Assembly (NCBI RefSeq): GCF_024764835.1
Contig: NZ_JALIGE010000072.1
Location: 248,001-312,000 of the forward strand
Direction: 5' to 3'
Length of the DNA stretch: 64,000 nucleotides
Origin: Scandinavium hiltneri
GTDB lineage: Bacteria; Pseudomonadota; Gammaproteobacteria; Enterobacterales; Enterobacteriaceae
This document shows positions 34,523 to 42,925 of the stretch, in pieces. Position 1 is the first letter of the stretch. Each line of letters begins with the position of its first letter. The translations under genes and the position numbers were made by a program. The notes under the pieces were generated by a model. That model had not been told where the DNA came from and did not search any database. It was given only the letters and a program-made list of their open reading frames with translations.

Positions 34523-35894
34523 AATTAATCCCTGTCAATTTCACCCTGCCGATAGTATCAAGAGACAATCTGCATACACTGTCGTTTTTTAATTCAGCTT
34601 TGTTGAAAACAATATCTTGAGGTAAAACCAAATCATCTATACTTCGGCGAAATGAAATCGCTCTTAAAGCTATCCACGACATGCTTCCAGCCGCTGGTTC
34701 TATTAGATATTGACAATTTTTATTTTTATTACTACTAATCACAGAGTAAAGTGTATTAACAAAGTTATTTTGATAGTTACCTGTTACAACGTAATTCTTT
34801 TGTAAGTTAATACTATGTATAAATAAGAGCATGAAAAAAATCACGCTTGCTAAACGATAGAATGCAGACCTATGGTAAAGAATCGCGAGGCTAATAGCAA
34901 TTGTAAAACCAGACGTATATATATAATGAGGTAAGCTCATGTCCAATATTAAAATTGGAATCGAACCTACATAATAAAATGCGAAATAGAAAACATAGCT
35001 TAAAACAGAACGTCGACAAACAAAAACAATGAGCAACAAGTGTATAGCACTAGCTATGAGTAACTGTGAGACAGTATATTGTTCAAATAAACCGTGAATT
35101 TCTATGTTATCGAGTAAAAAAGGAAATATAAAATACTCTGCCACGCGGAGAGGTATATTACTTAGAGATGTACCATAACCTCCATGTTTTGGGAATAAAT
35201 ACTCCAATCTTAACGATAAATACACAACAACAATCAATGAGCAAAGTGAAAAGAATAGTAATGTCCATCGAATGGCCGCATTAGAATTTTCTCTATCAAA
35301 GAAATATTCATACCCCATGAATAAAAATACAATGGCAGGGTAGACTACAGCCGTTTCTTTAAACATCAATGCAAAGACAAAAAATACAAGTGATAAAATC
35401 AGAAAAATGAATTTATTTATATTAACTATTGTTCTAGACAGTAAGAATATAAACAATGAAATGCAACAACTCATACACCAAAAAACATCAGCAATTGTTC
35501 CAATCCAACCATTAACAAATACAACTGAAGGCATTGTTGTACTGATTAATGCAGATATAAATGCAATATGTTCATTAGCAACTTTCTTGATAATAAAATA
35601 GATAAATACCGCATTGATAATACCACAGAAAAGCAATGCAAAATGGAATAGCTGTGGTGAGTCAAAAAAATAATAACTAGAAATCAACCAAAGATTAAAA
35701 TTTAAAGGACGATAGTGAAAATCATTATATTCGAAGATATTATAATATTTTATATCTGAAAGATTATGCGCTGCTATGGCTTTTAAACCCCAACCAATTT
35801 CGTCATGACTAAAATAGCCAGGATTCATAAACAAACCAATATTTGCTATAATACCAAAGACGATAACTAGAGTGATTTTATTTGCTAGAGTCAT
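34509..35894 (-). CDS. GtrC-like polytopic glycosyltransferase
   Basis: About 461 residues from ATG 35894, which has an AGGA site; the longer frame begins at 35918. It has around ten to twelve hydrophobic helices and a HDEIGWG motif in the first periplasmic loop (NPGYFSHDE), as in GT-C transferases that use polyprenyl-phosphate sugars. The C-terminal ~100 residues are soluble. Lying after gtrA and gtrB homologues, it should be the specific transferase that places the flipped sugar on the O-antigen. The family is highly variable, so linkage and acceptor cannot be read. Confidence 0.72.
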   Translation of the reverse strand: MTLANKITLVIVFGIIANIGLFMNPGYFSHDEIGWGLKAIAAHNLSDIKYYNIFEYNDFHYRPLNFNLWLISSYYFFDSPQLFHFALLFCGIINAVFIYFIIKKVANEHIAFISALISTTMPSVVFVNGWIGTIADVFWCMSCCISLFIFLLSRTIVNINKFIFLILSLVFFVFALMFKETAVVYPAIVFLFMGYEYFFDRENSNAAIRWTLLFFSLCSLIVVVYLSLRLEYLFPKHGGYGTSLSNIPLRVAEYFIFPFLLDNIEIHGLFEQYTVSQLLIASAIHLLLIVFVCRRSVLSYVFYFAFYYVGSIPILILDMSLPHYIYTSGFTIAISLAILYHRSAFYRLASVIFFMLLFIHSINLQKNYVVTGNYQNNFVNTLYSVISSNKNKNCQYLIEPAAGSMSWIALRAISFRRSIDDLVLPQDIVFNKAELKNDSVCRLSLDTIGRVKLTGINYVND

Positions 35895-36840
35895 TATTTG
35901 CATCCTGATTATGAACAATATCTCTTATGATAAATTTCGGTCTTTGCTTACTTTCCATATAACAGCGACCAATATATTCCCCCAAGACGCCAATACCAAT
36001 CAACTGGACACCACCCAAGAAAAGAATTGCAACCATTATAGATGGATAACCGGCAACCGGGTTACCGAAAATTAACTTTGATATAATCAAATTCATTGCA
36101 TATACAAATGAAACAAAGGATATTGTTAGGCCCAAATAAAGCCAGATCTTCAGCGGAGCAATACTGAATGACGTAATTCCCTCAACAGCTAAATTCCATA
36201 GTTTCCAACTGTTAAATTTGCTATCTCCGGCAACCCGTATACTTCGTTTATATTCAACAACAGCAGTTCTGTAACCTACCCATGAAAAGATACCTTTCAT
36301 GAATAATTGAGATTCGGATATTTTGGTAATAGATTGGACAACTTGCTTACGCATCATTCTAAAATCACCAACATTTGCCTCGAGTTTTACATCTGACAAT
36401 TTATTGTGTGTTTTATAGAACAACTCAGCTGTTTTTCTTTTTAGATATGTATCACTGCTTCTATCGACACGCTTGGCAAGAACAACATCAATTGACGGAT
36501 CTTGTAGTGATTCGTACATAACTTCAACCAATTCAATTGGGTCTTGAAGATCGACATCGATAGGTACAACAAAATCTGAATCAACTGCACACAAACCAGA
36601 AAATAATGCCTTTTCTTTCCCAAAATTTCTAGATAAGTTAATTAGAATCACACGACTATCGGTTGATACTATATTTTTTACTTCATTTTCTGTAGAATCA
36701 GTACTGCCATCATTTATGAAAATAATTTCAAAATTATGTTTTGACAAAAAAACATCATTCTTAACTGCCTGATAAAATATTGGCACAGCAGCTTCTTCAT
36801 TAAAAACTGGAACAATTAATGATATTTTATTCATAATCAT
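35878..36840 (-). CDS. gtrB: GtrB-like polyprenyl-phosphate glycosyltransferase
   Basis: 320 residues. The GT2 domain (SLIVPVFNEEAAVP, INDGSTDSTE, PIDVDLQDP) transfers a hexose, typically glucose, from UDP to undecaprenyl phosphate on the cytoplasmic face. Two C-terminal helices (~232-252 and ~265-288) anchor it. It resembles GtrB (YfdH) and the Klebsiella GmlB type. ATG 36840 overlaps the gtrA stop. Confidence 0.88.
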   Translation of the reverse strand: MIMNKISLIVPVFNEEAAVPIFYQAVKNDVFLSKHNFEIIFINDGSTDSTENEVKNIVSTDSRVILINLSRNFGKEKALFSGLCAVDSDFVVPIDVDLQDPIELVEVMYESLQDPSIDVVLAKRVDRSSDTYLKRKTAELFYKTHNKLSDVKLEANVGDFRMMRKQVVQSITKISESQLFMKGIFSWVGYRTAVVEYKRSIRVAGDSKFNSWKLWNLAVEGITSFSIAPLKIWLYLGLTISFVSFVYAMNLIISKLIFGNPVAGYPSIMVAILFLGGVQLIGIGVLGEYIGRCYMESKQRPKFIIRDIVHNQDANNDSSK

Positions 36841-37187
36841 TTGAACACTATATATTTTGAGTAGATAAAACCAAGGATTAAACTTAAACTGGAAAAAACG
36901 ATTAATGTAACAAAGCTATTTATATTTAATTTATCAGCACATGCTCCTACTACTAAACTAAGTGCGCCGAGGCCTACAACAAAAAGAAAATACGTTCGTC
37001 CTTTTGCTTTCTTTTTAAAATTGAACTTTGAATTCATGTAATAGGAAAAAGTTGATGCTATGGAAAACGCAGCTAAATTACTAAATGCCTGTAAAAATCC
37101 GAAACTACTAAAGGCGAAGAAAACAGACCAATGAATTGCTGTATTTAACACACCAATAAAAGTATACATCTTAAAGTTTTTTAGCAC
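36837..37187 (-). CDS. gtrA: GtrA-like flippase
   Basis: Small membrane protein with four hydrophobic helices, 116 residues from GTG 37187 (VLKNFKMYTFIGVLN), which has an AAGGG site and aligns with the GtrA N-terminus; an upstream ATG at 37202 is the alternative. Known role: flipping of polyprenyl-phosphate-linked glucose to the periplasm. The conserved IGVLNTAIHW and end FIYSKYIVFK are clear. It overlaps the upstream glycosyltransferase gene. Confidence 0.85.
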   Translation of the reverse strand: MLKNFKMYTFIGVLNTAIHWSVFFAFSSFGFLQAFSNLAAFSIASTFSYYMNSKFNFKKKAKGRTYFLFVVGLGALSLVVGACADKLNINSFVTLIVFSSLSLILGFIYSKYIVFK

Positions 37188-38262
37188 GCAAATACCCTTC
37201 ATTTAAAAATTTAAACCTGTCTCCCCAAAATACTGGCTCTTCAACAATAGGTTCTATTCCTGCCAAATGCTGTTCAAGATTTACAGCAAATCCATTTTCT
37301 ACTCGGCATCTCATTTCGCCAAAACTAGTCGATATTACAGGTATGCCTGCAGCGATATACTCATAATACTTAACAGGATCAACAGACTCAGTCAGTTCAT
37401 TAATTTGGAAGGGAATTATCCCATAAGTGAACGTTCTAATTAAACTTGGAATATCTTTGTAATCAATCGCTGACTTAATTATTACATTATCAGGAACAGT
37501 ATCAGGCTTTACATATAAAGGACCGACAATAACTATCTTAGAATTAGGCCGATTAACAGCTAACTTTTCTATAAATTGCCAGTCAAACCATTTTGCAACA
37601 CTGCCAACGTAGCCGTATGTTATAGTGTTAGTTAAAGAAAACCCCTTATCCACCTCGTTATCTTTTAGATTACTATAGAATGTTTCTGAACAAGCATTCA
37701 TTACAAGGACGGAATCGTTAGTAACGTTACTATATTTTTTCAGAAGTCCAGTGGATGAAAACATTGAGACATTGACTTTGTTGAGCAGTTTTGATAGCAG
37801 ATTAGAAACGCTTTCTCTTGCTTTCCCTTTAAAGAAATGCGGGTAATCATCCATCACATCTGCAATAACATTGCTGAACACAACATTATTAATAACTTCA
37901 AGACTCAATATACTAGGCTTCCCAACTACAAGGATTGCCTTTTGATCACCAATCCTCGAACTCAAATCAGTGATGAATTTCTTGATGGTTTTCTCATTAA
38001 TGATTTTATATAAGTTGTTGAAAGGCTCAATGGGTACAACATTTTCAACCCTGATCACATCAATTTTTGGATGTTTTTCAATACTTTTTGACTCAACGCC
38101 AATTAATCTTGTTCTAATATCCGAATATTTTGGGAATCGCGAGGGTAATGGCTCTACCCATATGACCTTTTTTACATCATATGCAGTTATAAAATCGGCA
38201 AAAAAATGAGGACGCTGTGCTATGCTATCCCAGTTCACGGGAGATAAGTAGACTACGACCAT
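37171..38262 (-). CDS. GT4-type glycosyltransferase
   Basis: 363 residues from ATG 38262 (MVVVYLSPVNWDSIAQRPHFF), one base after the upstream stop. The C-terminal half has GYVGSVAKWFDW, the nucleotide-sugar region IVGPL and DPVKYYEYIAAGIPVIST, which resembles the acidic loop of GT-B enzymes. It is related in layout to the GT4 half of the neighbouring 688-residue protein (both carry xxRPHFF/RPQQL near the start), so the two may descend from one gene. Specificity is unknown. Confidence 0.75.
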   Translation of the reverse strand: MVVVYLSPVNWDSIAQRPHFFADFITAYDVKKVIWVEPLPSRFPKYSDIRTRLIGVESKSIEKHPKIDVIRVENVVPIEPFNNLYKIINEKTIKKFITDLSSRIGDQKAILVVGKPSILSLEVINNVVFSNVIADVMDDYPHFFKGKARESVSNLLSKLLNKVNVSMFSSTGLLKKYSNVTNDSVLVMNACSETFYSNLKDNEVDKGFSLTNTITYGYVGSVAKWFDWQFIEKLAVNRPNSKIVIVGPLYVKPDTVPDNVIIKSAIDYKDIPSLIRTFTYGIIPFQINELTESVDPVKYYEYIAAGIPVISTSFGEMRCRVENGFAVNLEQHLAGIEPIVEEPVFWGDRFKFLNEGYLRAKKL

Positions 38263-38263
38263 T

Positions 38264-40330
38264 TTAGTAAACTCCCGGCCGATAGCTGTGTGGTTTCCAT
38301 TCACCCCATTTTCTCTCAAAAATAGCTTTATTCTTCTTCATCAGTAGTTCTTTTTGGTTGTTTTTGAGCTGATTAAAGCTAGCAGATAAATGATGGTGTA
38401 CAAATGCATCTTCCACAACAGCCATTTCCCATCCACTCTCTTTCACCCTCTTACAATAATCATCGTCCTCAAAGAAGCCAAGTCCATAATCGAGCGAAAT
38501 ACCTCCTAAATCCGTATAAACCTCACGACGAATGGCCGCACAGAAAAAAGCTAGGCAATCCATTGGATAAAGCTGATTAGTATGATTAGATATGTATTGT
38601 AATGACTTCACATGCATTTCAGACCAGTTATGGTAACTAATATTTATTTTAGACTCATTACCAATATTATTGGTTACAGGTCCCACTAGTCCGAGATCTG
38701 CATTGTATTTAAATGCTTTAACCAAGCCCCCTAACCAGAATGGCGATACATATGTGTCGTTGTTAAGTACAACCAAAATATCACCAGTAGCTTTTTCAAG
38801 GCCAACATTATTGCCCGCAGCAAAACCTATATTTTCATCATTCAGAATGACCGTATAATTAGGTCTATCCATATAGTTGTTTTGCAGATAATCTCGAGTA
38901 TCATCTGTCGAAAAGTTATCTACGATAATAACTTCATAATTATCATATTCGGTACTTCTCTCTATACTATGCAAACACTCTTTTGTAAGCGCCAGATTGT
39001 TATAAGTTAATACGATTAAACTGGCTTTAGGTTTGCTATCATTGAGCTCATGTAGTGCATCGGAGAGTTGGCATGCTCGGTTTGCCCAATCATGATTTTT
39101 AGCCCACTTCCTACGTTTATCACGAAGTACTTCATCCTCTGTTTCCGCCATAGCTATGGCAATCTGTTCAATAAATTGCTCTTTTGTTTTTGCAACGTGG
39201 ACAACATCTCCCATGACAATAACTTCAGGCATTGCAGTGCAGACAACTGGTTTTCCGGCAGCTAGATACTCATACACTTTCACTGGGTTGGTGCACAATG
39301 TGAGCTCGATAAGTTTGAAAGGAATTAAACAAACATCGAAATCTTTCAGGTAAGGTGTCAATTCGACGTAAGGTACTTCACCGAGGAAATTTATATTCTC
39401 AATTTTTTTCGCTGCAGTAATATCGCACGTAGTGCCACCAATCATAACAAAATCATACTGTGGGTAGGCTCGTGCTGTTGCAATTAACAGGTCAAGGTCA
39501 AACCATTCTGCAATCGCACCGTAGTATCCAACAACAGGACGATCTTTAACCAACGCACCTTGGTCAGGAATTTTCGCAAAATAATCGGCCTCACATCCGT
39601 TTCGAATAATAATATTTTCACGATACTTTGCAACGCTTTCAGAAAGTCTCTGAGCTGTCGTTATAACCAGATCTGAAGATTTGAATAATTTTTCCTCTTC
39701 TGTCAACATTGTTAAATCATTGTTCTCAAAACCAGCATGGTGGTCCATGCAATCATATGTGATATTGTTAGACGATAGTCTTTCTACAACTTCTCGCCAA
39801 AATGGCAGATCGATAATGGAATTAGTAAAACCAAACCCAAAAGCCTGACGTGCCTGATAAACGCTATGAACCAAGAAACATATTTGTTCATCTTCTAACT
39901 TATCTTTATAAATATTAACATCAAATTTGTTAATATTTAACTTACAAAGGACAACACCTTCAACTGGCATTTTTTCAATAATAAAACCTGGCGCATTGCT
40001 GACATTAAACGTCGTAGAAAAATAAATAACTCTGTTGCCAAGTTTTGCCAATTCTTTTACTAACTGCTGTGGTCGCTGAAGACGAAAGTCCCAGTCAATT
40101 ACAGGAAATAGTAAAACATCCAAGCCACCATCTTTTTTAGATAATTGGTGTAAACATGATAAATCACCTTGAATATTAACCCCTTTAGTACCGACAGCAT
40201 TCGTCGTCGTCAGAGGCTCTAAATTAATACCACGAACAAGTTGATAAGTTTTTTTAACTCTACTGCGCATCGCAGGAGATAGTTGATAATAAAATGGCCT
40301 TAATGCATTTTTTATTTTATTTTTTAACAT
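38264..40330 (-). CDS. Two-domain glycosyltransferase (GT4-like plus GT2)
   Basis: 688 residues from ATG 40330; the ORF extends two codons further to a TTG. In residues counted from that TTG, the N-terminal GT-B part (~70-430) has DWDFRLQRPQQL, YYGAIAEWFD and NPVKVYEYLAAGKPVV. The C-terminal GT-A part (~437-665) has LIVLTYNN, VVLNNDT as a DXD-like site and FFEDDDYCKR. Two active sites on one chain suggest sequential addition of two sugars or polymerisation of a disaccharide repeat. In the main operon, directly after the 862-residue fusion. AT-rich. Confidence 0.78.
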   Translation of the reverse strand: MLKNKIKNALRPFYYQLSPAMRSRVKKTYQLVRGINLEPLTTTNAVGTKGVNIQGDLSCLHQLSKKDGGLDVLLFPVIDWDFRLQRPQQLVKELAKLGNRVIYFSTTFNVSNAPGFIIEKMPVEGVVLCKLNINKFDVNIYKDKLEDEQICFLVHSVYQARQAFGFGFTNSIIDLPFWREVVERLSSNNITYDCMDHHAGFENNDLTMLTEEEKLFKSSDLVITTAQRLSESVAKYRENIIIRNGCEADYFAKIPDQGALVKDRPVVGYYGAIAEWFDLDLLIATARAYPQYDFVMIGGTTCDITAAKKIENINFLGEVPYVELTPYLKDFDVCLIPFKLIELTLCTNPVKVYEYLAAGKPVVCTAMPEVIVMGDVVHVAKTKEQFIEQIAIAMAETEDEVLRDKRRKWAKNHDWANRACQLSDALHELNDSKPKASLIVLTYNNLALTKECLHSIERSTEYDNYEVIIVDNFSTDDTRDYLQNNYMDRPNYTVILNDENIGFAAGNNVGLEKATGDILVVLNNDTYVSPFWLGGLVKAFKYNADLGLVGPVTNNIGNESKINISYHNWSEMHVKSLQYISNHTNQLYPMDCLAFFCAAIRREVYTDLGGISLDYGLGFFEDDDYCKRVKESGWEMAVVEDAFVHHHLSASFNQLKNNQKELLMKKNKAIFERKWGEWKPHSYRPGVY

Positions 40331-40336
40331 TTTCAA

Positions 40337-42925
40337 TCAATTCCTATTACCTTTCAAGAAACCACACAACCGCTGGAACACATTTCGCTTTTGTTGAGCA
40401 GCAGCGATGTATTGCGCTATTTTTTCTTCATACTCTTGAACCCTCAAATTCAGTGACTGTGCCCACTCGGAAATCTCCATTGCGTTTTTCTCAGTTACTT
40501 TAAGGGTTTCGATCCACTTCTCATAACCTAAAATAGAATTCTGCAGCACTCTATTCTGGAAGCGATTGACCAGAATCTCCCGTTCCTTGAAGTAAGATCC
40601 GCTGTCAAAAAAGTAGGCTGAACTATTTTTCTGTACGGATTTTTTTAACAAAAATCGGCGAATATGAAATTCTGCATTAAAGAATTTATTTTCAGCGAAG
40701 AAATATTGATGATAAGTAAGATAAACAAATTTTACTAATGCAGTATCATCACTTCCATGGCCTACCAGAGTATCAAACTCTTCGTTTTTAATACCTTTCT
40801 CTGCTTCAACAACCAATTCTGGAACTGCATAAGGCGCAGTGCCAAAAGCAAATACTTTCTTACCCGCAACTAGGGCTTCAAATCCTAAGGATGAGTTGAT
40901 TGTGAATACGGCATCAGCAAAGGCAATTAACTCCTGCGTGCTATAGTGTTCAGAAATGACGGATACACTCCCTGCATTTATTGTACATTGACTTTGCGCA
41001 GGATGTTTTTTAATAATAAACTGGAGATTGTCTTGGGAGTAGGTTAAACACTCATCGATAAATTGCTGCATAGATTCAAATTTAGAGCCTGCAACAATAT
41101 TTGAATCATCCTCAACTTGAAGTGCAATCAGGATCGTTTTCTTATCTGCAAGTCCAAGTTGGGCACGAATCTCATTTTTACGCTCTTCAGTAATACTGTA
41201 GTTACTTTTTACCTTACCAAGCGTTAATCGCGCGATGGTTAACTCATTTTCTGATAGTTTGAAATCCTCAAACTCTTTCCAGAAACTCTTCAAAGTACTA
41301 GTGCTATTTACACCTTCCGAGTCGCTGTAATAAATGACTGGGTTTGGTGCTCGAGACAACCCAAGTTCATTGAAGAAGACTGTAATGTTATTGCCATTAC
41401 AATAGGCTTTAAGCAGCCCATCATAATTCCAGCAAAATACCATTTCAGGTGTCAGTTCATTAAGCGCTTGCGCAATAAAGCCACTGTGTTGTTGGTCAGT
41501 CTTGCCATTCAAAACGCGTTTCCAACGCTCAAACCACTGACTATCATCATAAGCAATATTGTAGTCTGATGGTGAAACACACGTCCATCCATCGGCACGA
41601 ATGATATTGGCAAGTTCGTTTGTTGCGATAAAAGCCACGTCCCAGTTTTGTTCAACAAAAGACTCAGCTAACTTTTTATAGCGATCATAAATACACTGGA
41701 ACGTTAATGTATCATTCCTAATCACAAAAGGTAATAAATAAAAGACAACTTTATTGCGAACAATATTTTGAGTAACAATCGAATCAGCCGGTTTCACAAT
41801 AGAATGAGGTAGGACGTCTTTTTTAACAACACTATTGGCGCCAATAACACAATCGTCACCAATATTGACACCTTCCAGAATTGAAACATTACTGCCAATC
41901 CACACATTCGAGCCGATAGTCACTTTTTTAAATGACATCCCTTGCTCACCTATTGGAATATTATCTTTAAAATGATGAGAAGAGGAAGTAATAACCGTAT
42001 TAGCACCAATCAGTGTATTATCACCAATATAAATTCCACCGGTTGTATTTAACCAACAATTATAACCAATAACTGATTTTTTACCGAGGTAGAGTTTCCC
42101 TTGGTTATGCGATTCGATAACCGTGTTTTCTCGAATCTCAGCTCCATCCATTACATTATATAAACCGTCCTCAAACGACGGTTTAAACAATACAGATCCG
42201 GCTACGCTTGCTGATTCTGAAATGAAAGACTGTTCTGTTATTTTATTCATTAGTATAGTCTCTTTATCTTTAATCAGTAAGTCCAAGTCTTCGATAGTTT
42301 CGTTTTTAGGATATTTACATACTGCAACAACGAATCCCCAGAAAATATTATCATCAATGCGATAGAATTTGTCCTGATCCTGCAGATAGACATCAACCTG
42401 ATAAAAATAGTGGTTCAAGACCCGCCGAAGGTCATCGCTTGTGTATTCAAGTACGTGGAAGCTGTTAAGCGGGTTTTCTCTACTAGTTTCTCTTACCGGT
42501 GTAGAAACCACAAACTGACCATCATCTTTGAGCACTTTCATAAAACCATCAAGTAAGATCCGAGGATCCGGGACGTGCTCAAGGGTTTCAAGACAAACTA
42601 CTGTATCAACTTTATGTAAAGCATTGGATATTTCGCGAATATCTCCACATACATACTTTAATTTTTCAGATTTATATTTGGATGTCGCAAAATCAACTGC
42701 ATTTTGATCAATATCGACTCCTGTCACATCATTACAAAAATCTTTTAGTATGTCACTGCCGTAGCCACTACCACATGCACAATCCAACACTGACATTTCT
42801 GAAGTCAATTGTTTCGCAGCGAAATAATATCGAGATTCATGTCTTTCGATGTTTTGTGCATCATAAGCATTCTGCTCAATATCCAGATTCTCATCGGAAG
42901 AAAAATAGAGTCTTTCAGTTGCCAT
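40337..42925 (-). CDS. Fusion protein: methyltransferase, LbH acyltransferase, Kdo-type GT, helical tail
   Basis: 862 residues. (a) ~1-205: class I SAM methyltransferase, motif I LDCACGSGYGSD (47-58) and ETLEHVPDP (113-121). (b) ~235-390: left-handed beta-helix acyltransferase with hexapeptide repeats and SSSHHFKD (314-321). (c) ~395-765: resembles capsule-synthesis/beta-Kdo transferases (KpsC/KpsS, WbbB type): NELGLSR, LQVEDDSNI (602-610), KKHP (639-642), INSSLGFEALVAGK (676-689). (d) ~780-862: helical, heptad-like, with a basic amphipathic end. It starts at the last base of the wzt stop region. Proposed role: chain-end capping and length control before Wzm/Wzt export, by analogy with WbdD and WbbB. 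Domain calls are by eye; (c) and (d) are the least certain. Confidence 0.75.
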   Translation of the reverse strand: MATERLYFSSDENLDIEQNAYDAQNIERHESRYYFAAKQLTSEMSVLDCACGSGYGSDILKDFCNDVTGVDIDQNAVDFATSKYKSEKLKYVCGDIREISNALHKVDTVVCLETLEHVPDPRILLDGFMKVLKDDGQFVVSTPVRETSRENPLNSFHVLEYTSDDLRRVLNHYFYQVDVYLQDQDKFYRIDDNIFWGFVVAVCKYPKNETIEDLDLLIKDKETILMNKITEQSFISESASVAGSVLFKPSFEDGLYNVMDGAEIRENTVIESHNQGKLYLGKKSVIGYNCWLNTTGGIYIGDNTLIGANTVITSSSHHFKDNIPIGEQGMSFKKVTIGSNVWIGSNVSILEGVNIGDDCVIGANSVVKKDVLPHSIVKPADSIVTQNIVRNKVVFYLLPFVIRNDTLTFQCIYDRYKKLAESFVEQNWDVAFIATNELANIIRADGWTCVSPSDYNIAYDDSQWFERWKRVLNGKTDQQHSGFIAQALNELTPEMVFCWNYDGLLKAYCNGNNITVFFNELGLSRAPNPVIYYSDSEGVNSTSTLKSFWKEFEDFKLSENELTIARLTLGKVKSNYSITEERKNEIRAQLGLADKKTILIALQVEDDSNIVAGSKFESMQQFIDECLTYSQDNLQFIIKKHPAQSQCTINAGSVSVISEHYSTQELIAFADAVFTINSSLGFEALVAGKKVFAFGTAPYAVPELVVEAEKGIKNEEFDTLVGHGSDDTALVKFVYLTYHQYFFAENKFFNAEFHIRRFLLKKSVQKNSSAYFFDSGSYFKEREILVNRFQNRVLQNSILGYEKWIETLKVTEKNAMEISEWAQSLNLRVQEYEEKIAQYIAAAQQKRNVFQRLCGFLKGNRN

